Assembly: GCA_038057515.1 (NCBI GenBank)
Contig: JBBUDB010000032.1
Location: 1 to 8,738 of the forward strand
Length of the DNA: 8,738 nucleotides
Origin: DATJQA01 sp038057515
GTDB lineage: Bacteria > Patescibacteriota > Minisyncoccia > UBA6257 > 2-01-FULL-56-20
Direction: 5' to 3'
This document shows, one piece after another, positions 5,329-8,738 of the stretch. Made by a program: the position numbers and the translations under genes. The notes under the pieces were generated by a model. It was not told the DNA's origin. It saw nothing but the letters and a program-made list of their open reading frames with translations, and did not search any database. Position 1 is the first letter of the stretch, and each line of letters starts with the position of its first letter.

Positions 5329-5544
5329 ATGACAAAATTCATTCCCATCGCGCAGATCGTCGTTTCGGTGGTCCTCATCGGCCTCATTCTCCTTCAAGAA
5401 CGCTCCTCCGGACTTTCCGGCATCTTCGGCGGCGAAGGCGGCTTCTACCAGACCCGCCGGGGTCTCGAACGGATAATTTTCGGCGGGACGATAGTTTTCG
5501 CCGTGATCTTCCTGGGGTTAGCCATCGCTCAGCTTTTGTTCTAA
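5329..5544 (+). CDS. secG: Preprotein translocase subunit SecG
   Basis: This 71-aa protein has the SecG layout: a first membrane helix (about 6-22, IAQIVVSVVLIGLILLQ), the conserved cytoplasmic loop SGLSGIFGGEGGFYQTRRGLE, and a second helix (about 49-70). SecG associates with SecYE and assists SecA-driven export across the cytoplasmic membrane. The start ATG has no SD; a palindromic element takes its place, so translation may depend on coupling or on another initiation mode. It lies 40 bases after the holin-like gene and 50 bases before the solute-binding protein, as in a single operon. Confidence 0.93.
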   Translation: MTKFIPIAQIVVSVVLIGLILLQERSSGLSGIFGGEGGFYQTRRGLERIIFGGTIVFAVIFLGLAIAQLLF

Positions 5545-5594
5545 AAGAACCTATCTCAACCGATGGGCGGCGCCTTGCTCCCTGATTTAAATTT

Positions 5595-7253
5595 GTGAAA
5601 ACTTTTTCGAAAATCTTCCGCGCCATGAGCCGCACCGAGCGGTGGCTTTTCGGAGGCGCGGCCGTGGCGGCCACTATCTCGCTCATCGCGCTCAGCGGAA
5701 TCATCTTAAACCGGATGACCATCGTCGTCCCCGCGCGGGGCGGCGAATACGTCGAGGGTGCCGTTGGCCAGCCAACCTTCGTGAACCCGGTGCTCGCCGC
5801 GAGCGATATCGACCGCGGCCTGGTGCGGCTTCTCTTCGCGCCTCTTACCGACCTCGCCGAACCAACCGACGCATCGGCGAACGGCCGAACCTGGAAAGTA
5901 CGCCTCAAGGAAAACCTGCGCTGGTCCGACGACCGAAAGATCACCTCCGACGACGTCATCTTCACCGTCCTTCGCCTCCAAGACCCGGAAGCTCGTTCGC
6001 CGTTCTTCTCAAGCTGGCAAGGGATCACCGTTTCCCGGCTCTCCGAACTCGAACTGCAATTCAATCTGGCCAATCCCTATCCTTTCTTCAAGACAAATCT
6101 TTCAAATCTCTACGTCATTCCCAAACATCTTTTCGCCGACACGCCGGCGGCCAATTGGCGCCTTTCAGATTATATCCTTCAGCCCGTCGGGAGCGGCCCA
6201 TTCGTCTTCAGCGCCTACGATAAGGAATCAAACGGCTTCATCGGCGCCTATCGGCTCGCCGCCAACCCGCGCTACTTTAGCGGTGCGCCATATCTTTCAA
6301 AATTCACCGTCCGCTTTTTCCCGAAAACCGAAGATCTCATCGCGGCCTTCAACACCGGCGCCGTCGACGGCCTGGCCGGGCTCGCTCCCGAAATCCTGGC
6401 CCGGGTCAATCGCTCTTATGCCGTCTGGCCTTTCGCCATCCCTAACTACTACGCCGTTTTCTTTAACCAGAGCCAGAATCTTGCTCTCAAAGAATCGGCT
6501 GTCCGCACGGCGCTCGATATTTCCGTCGATCGAAATGTCATCCGCGATGAAGTTTTTGGCGGCGAGGCGACGACCGTAGCGGGCCCCGCAGGCGGCACGC
6601 GCGACTTCTCTGCCGGAGGCGGATGGGCCCCAGGCGCAAACCCGATCCGCGCCGGAGAAATTCTCGACGCCGCTCTCTGGCTGAAGACGGAGGATGGTCG
6701 GCGCGAGAAAAAAATAAAAACCGCCGTTATCCGTCTTGAATTCGAACTCACCGTCCCGGCCATCCCCTCCCTCGAGAAGAGCGCGGCGCTTCTCGCGAAG
6801 CAGTGGGAAGCGCTTGGCGTCCGCGTTTCGGTGCGCACGCTCACCCCGGAAGAGATCGCCGACCAGGTCATCAAAAATCGCGACTATCAGGCGCTTCTCT
6901 TCGGCAACTTCTTGAATCCGCCCGGCGATCTCTACGCCTTCTGGCACTCTAACGAACGTTTCTACCCGGGGCTGAATCTTGCTCTTTATAGCAACAAAAG
7001 GGCCGATGGCATCCTCGAGAATATCCGCCGCGACTTTGATCCCGAAAGCCGCGCCCGACAGTTAGACGAACTTTCCGATATCATCGCCACCGACACTCCA
7101 GCCGTCTTCCTCTTCTCGCCGAGCTACCTCTATGTCGCAAGCAAGGACCTTCGCGGAGTCGGATTAAGCTCACGGGGCACCATTTCCGAACCAGCCGACC
7201 GCTACCGAAACGTTTCTAATTGGCACGTGAAGACGACGAGGGCGCTAAAATAA
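5595..7253 (+). CDS. Membrane-anchored peptide ABC-transporter substrate-binding protein (SBP_bac_5)
   Basis: The 552-aa product is an extracytoplasmic solute-binding protein of the family 5 (DppA/OppA) type. Residues 18-38 form one membrane helix after a basic N-terminus; there is no lipobox Cys, so it is probably anchored by this helix, outside the membrane. Family marks follow in order: WKVRLKENLRWSDDRKITSDDVIFTV, PVGSGPFVF, NPRYFSGAPYLSKFTVRFFP, and NYYAVFFNQSQN with AVRTALDISVDR. Length is normal. The start is GTG at 5595 with no SD; ATG at 5625 is an alternative that keeps the helix. No permease or ATPase gene is in the window, so it is an orphan here; peptide binding is inferred from family. 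It follows secG by 50 bases. Residues 339-343 (SAGGG) lie in a weak half-copy of the palindromic repeat. Confidence 0.9.
   Translation: MKTFSKIFRAMSRTERWLFGGAAVAATISLIALSGIILNRMTIVVPARGGEYVEGAVGQPTFVNPVLAASDIDRGLVRLLFAPLTDLAEPTDASANGRTWKVRLKENLRWSDDRKITSDDVIFTVLRLQDPEARSPFFSSWQGITVSRLSELELQFNLANPYPFFKTNLSNLYVIPKHLFADTPAANWRLSDYILQPVGSGPFVFSAYDKESNGFIGAYRLAANPRYFSGAPYLSKFTVRFFPKTEDLIAAFNTGAVDGLAGLAPEILARVNRSYAVWPFAIPNYYAVFFNQSQNLALKESAVRTALDISVDRNVIRDEVFGGEATTVAGPAGGTRDFSAGGGWAPGANPIRAGEILDAALWLKTEDGRREKKIKTAVIRLEFELTVPAIPSLEKSAALLAKQWEALGVRVSVRTLTPEEIADQVIKNRDYQALLFGNFLNPPGDLYAFWHSNERFYPGLNLALYSNKRADGILENIRRDFDPESRARQLDELSDIIATDTPAVFLFSPSYLYVASKDLRGVGLSSRGTISEPADRYRNVSNWHVKTTRALK
6609..6623. 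repeat. Possible half-copy of the palindromic element inside the SBP gene
   Basis: TCTGCC gga GGCGGA is one 15-bp hairpin with a single G-T pair, the same stem as the second half of the double-hairpin element. It encodes SAGGG in a Gly-rich linker. With only one half present it may be chance in GC-rich coding DNA. Confidence 0.25.
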
Positions 7254-7260
7254 CCATTTA

Positions 7261-7340
7261 GTTAACTAGATGCCTAGAGACTAGTCGTCTAGAGAACGAC
7301 GTATTGTTAGTCGCTAACGCGCTATTCTCTAGTTCGCTAA
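7261..7340. repeat. CTAG-rich palindromic intergenic region
   Basis: Five CTAG tetramers occur within 7266-7332. Palindromes GTTAAC (7261-7266), GACTAGTC (7279-7286) and TCTAGA (7288-7293) are followed by a nested structure: CTAGAGAA (7289-7296) pairs with TTCTCTAG (7325-7332) around an inner hairpin GTTAG tcg CTAAC (7306-7318). Bases 7265-7280 resemble 4826-4839. There is no T-tract, so it is not a typical terminator. It could be a regulator site, a replicating repeat, or an RNA processing signal. Confidence 0.5.
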
Positions 7341-7343
7341 TTC

Positions 7344-7352
7344 TGCTACGAT
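7344..7352 (+). promoter_or_regulatory. Candidate extended -10 promoter for the sugar-phosphate isomerase
   Basis: TGC followed by TACGAT forms an extended -10 ending eight bases before ATG 7361 and two bases before ATG 7355. The spacing seen at the other leaderless starts favours 7361. No clear -35 is present, as is common with extended -10 sites. Confidence 0.35.
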
Positions 7353-7360
7353 AAATGGGT

Positions 7361-8377
7361 ATGGACTTCTACCAGAAAAACATCCTCGCCTTCGCCAAAC
7401 AGCTTGGCCCGAAGGGTCTCGCCATAAAAAATTTTGGCGCTCTTCGCGGCACCCGCCCGGACGCCCTCGTCGTTTGCGGCATGGGCGGCTCCGGTCTCGC
7501 CGGTGATATCTTCCAAAATCTCCGCTTCGAACTCGGCGTCACCAGCCCGATCATCATCTGGAAAAATTACGGCCTGCCGAAGCTCCCGGGAGAGATAAAA
7601 AAACCGCTCTACGTCTTCGTCTCGTTCTCTGGGGGCACCGAAGAAACCATCTCTGGACTCGCAGGACTCTTGAAAACTCAAAGCTTGAGGATTGGGGCTC
7701 GGATAGCGGTTATCACGACCGGCGGGAAATTGAAGCGCCTGGCCGAAGAACGCGGCCTGCCTCTCGTCGCCTTCGAAGCCGGCACGCTCACCCCCCGTCA
7801 AGCCGTCGGCCGGATGTTCTACGCCTTGGCCGAAGTCATGCATGCCACGCACCTCATCACCCGGAGACCGCCCATTTTCACGCGCCTTGTGCCCCGCGCC
7901 TTTGCCTCCGCCGGGAAACACCTCGCCGCCGGACTCAAAAACCAGCTCCTCGCCATCTACACGAGCGAGGCCAGCCGCCACATCGGCTATTTGTGGAAAA
8001 TCAAGTTCAACGAAACGGCGAAGGTCCAGGCGTTCGCGAACGTTCTCCCGGAGATGGACCACAACGAACTCACCGCCTTCGACACGCCGCCGAAGGTCAG
8101 AGCCATCAAGACGGCGGCCATATTCCTCAAAGACGGCGCCGTTACCGGACGCTTGGCGAAAAAATTCCGCGTGACCGAAAAACTCATCCGGAAGAGCGGC
8201 GCGCATGTCGTGACGCTGAACCTTCCGGGCCATTCTGGTCTCGAAAAAACCTGGCGCTCGCTTATCCTTGTCGATTGGGCAAGCTACTTCCTCGGCCGGG
8301 CAAACGGCATTCCCGAGGCGGAATTTAACACGGTAAACCCTGGGATCGTCGGGGGCTTGAAAAAAATGATGAACTAG
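7361..8377 (+). CDS. Bifunctional phosphoglucose/phosphomannose isomerase
   Basis: This SIS-fold enzyme interconverts fructose 6-phosphate with glucose 6-phosphate and mannose 6-phosphate, feeding glycolysis and sugar-nucleotide synthesis in the cytosol. The 338-aa product has the first SIS phosphate loop GMGGSGLAGD (40-49), the second SFSGGTEET (88-96), and the C-terminal half-site NETAKVQAFANVLPEMDHNE. E218 and H234 are 16 residues apart, the same spacing as the catalytic Glu203/His219 of the Pyrobaculum PGI/PMI. It is unrelated in length and motifs to the classical 450-550-aa PGI. The start at 7361 is preferred to ATG 7355 (two codons upstream) because of the promoter-like TGC-TACGAT and the lack of an SD. 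It stands alone after a CTAG-rich spacer; no terminator is evident after its stop. Confidence 0.93.
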   Translation: MDFYQKNILAFAKQLGPKGLAIKNFGALRGTRPDALVVCGMGGSGLAGDIFQNLRFELGVTSPIIIWKNYGLPKLPGEIKKPLYVFVSFSGGTEETISGLAGLLKTQSLRIGARIAVITTGGKLKRLAEERGLPLVAFEAGTLTPRQAVGRMFYALAEVMHATHLITRRPPIFTRLVPRAFASAGKHLAAGLKNQLLAIYTSEASRHIGYLWKIKFNETAKVQAFANVLPEMDHNELTAFDTPPKVRAIKTAAIFLKDGAVTGRLAKKFRVTEKLIRKSGAHVVTLNLPGHSGLEKTWRSLILVDWASYFLGRANGIPEAEFNTVNPGIVGGLKKMMN

Positions 8378-8655
8378 AGTATACTGAAAGATATAGGTGG
8401 TTCGCGCCCCTTCTTGAATGCCAGACGGCCTTGAGGAAAGTGCACGACGAATACCCCCTGGCTACGACTAGCTTTGGTTTGAAACACCGCTCTCTCATCC
8501 GGTATTCCGACGCGCACGTGTTATTCCCCAAGAACGATTTCCGAATAAGCGATTGCCCGGGCAATTAAAAAAAGGTAACGTAAAACATCGCGACTGCTCG
8601 CTTCGCCGAAGCTTTTCCTCCGGAGGAGGATCCGCCTTCGGCGGAAGTGATGTGA
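8378..8655. other. Intergenic region between the isomerase and tRNA-Leu
   Basis: No supported gene. A + strand frame is open from 8329 to 8568 but has no ATG or GTG start early enough; its only start-like codon is TTG 8431 (45 aa, no motif). A perfect 14-bp palindrome ATTGCCCGGGCAAT (8552-8565) is followed by an A-run on +, so it is not a terminator on that strand. A small hairpin GCTTC gcc GAAGC (8600-8612) with TTTT lies just before palindromic copy C. I see no strong tRNA promoter. Confidence 0.4.
8616..8645. repeat. Double-hairpin palindromic element, copy C, before tRNA-Leu
   Basis: TCCTCC gga GGAGGA (8616-8630) and TCCGCC ttc GGCGGA (8631-8645) share stems and the GGATCC junction with copies A and B, while the three-base loops differ. 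It ends ten bases before the first base of the tRNA, so it would be in the 5' leader of the tRNA precursor if transcription starts upstream. Confidence 0.85.
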
Positions 8656-8738
8656 GCCCAGGTGGCGGAATTGGTATACGCGTACGCTTCAGGAGCGTAT
8701 GGAGCAATCCTTGAGGGTTCGAGTCCCTCCCTGGGCAC
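8656..8738 (+). tRNA. tRNA-Leu (anticodon CAG), 3' end cut by the window
   Basis: The cloverleaf is complete: acceptor GCCCAGG (8656-8662) with CCTGGGC (8730-8736), discriminator A at 8737, anticodon stem TACGC/GCGTA (8683-8687/8695-8699) with loop TTCAGGA and anticodon CAG (8690-8692), and T arm GAGGG TTCGAGT CCCTC (8713-8729). The long variable arm (GGA gcaa TCC) marks a class II tRNA and fits Leu; it reads CUG. The window ends one base after the discriminator, with C, so I cannot tell whether CCA is encoded. Confidence 0.95.

Noticed and set aside
7346..8233. 295-codon minus-strand frame opposite the isomerase
   Set aside because: Shadow of the well-supported SIS-fold isomerase on the + strand.
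8357..8377. Programmed -1 frameshift at the A-run near the isomerase stop
   Set aside because: The 0-frame codons TTG AAA AAA ATG do not give a proper X-XXY-YYZ slippery site, no downstream structure is evident, and the protein already ends at a family-like C-terminus.
8432..8447. GAGGAAAGTGCACGAC, resembling the conserved GAGGAAAGTCC of RNase P RNA
   Set aside because: The match breaks after nine bases, the second conserved helix strand is not found, and the gap is too short for the full RNA.
8325..8564. Minus-strand 79-codon frame after the isomerase
   Set aside because: It overlaps the isomerase 3' end and has no recognisable feature or initiation signal.
8552..8565. ATTGCCCGGGCAAT palindrome as a terminator
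   Set aside because: It is followed on + by an A-run and on - by no T-run, so it lacks the required tail on either strand.

Overview
The window looks like a chromosomal fragment from a Candidate Phyla Radiation (Patescibacteria, probably Parcubacteria-like) bacterium. This rests on gene content and style, not on any phylogenetic marker: a divergent GpmI, an archaeal/CPR-type phosphoglucose/phosphomannose isomerase, a membrane-anchored orphan peptide-binding protein next to secG, several starts with no Shine-Dalgarno but a -10-like hexamer 6-9 bases upstream, and short GC-rich double-hairpin repeats. All convincing genes are on the + strand.

Layout. Positions 1-670 hold a very GC-rich unit: a strong-SD gene (122-622) whose product matches the DUF1874 / STIV-B116 fold, the family of the AcrIII-1/Crn2 ring nucleases. 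It carries an extra Cys-rich tail, a hairpin touching its SD, and a terminator. Positions 913-1734 hold an AT-richer hypothetical gene (coiled coil, CxxC). Positions 1735-2031 are noncoding and dense in structure: a 32-bp exact copy of the start of gpmI, then a 189-bp element with imperfect terminal inverted repeats and internal hairpins. gpmI (2032-3606) follows and carries a 30-bp palindromic element in frame. A gap (3607-3906) ends in a strong terminator and may be a small-RNA or small-protein unit.

Then come a PhnP-like metallo-beta-lactamase hydrolase (3983-4801), a probable operon of a 4-TM holin-superfamily-IV protein, secG and an SBP_bac_5 protein (4935-7253), a CTAG-rich palindromic spacer, the bifunctional sugar-phosphate isomerase (7361-8377), a 278-bp gap, and a tRNA-Leu(CAG) running to the window edge.

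How the genes fit together. The isomerase and gpmI are an upper and a lower step of glycolysis/gluconeogenesis. SecG, the holin-like protein and the binding protein form an envelope cluster. The left third (1-2030) looks like an accessory insertion: its two genes differ sharply in base composition from each other and from the core genes, one belongs to a family linked to viral counter-defence or cyclic-nucleotide signalling, and it ends in unusual repeats beside gpmI. The most notable items are the ring-nuclease-like gene, the 189-bp structured element, and the dispersed double-hairpin repeat (three full copies) that has entered the gpmI reading frame.
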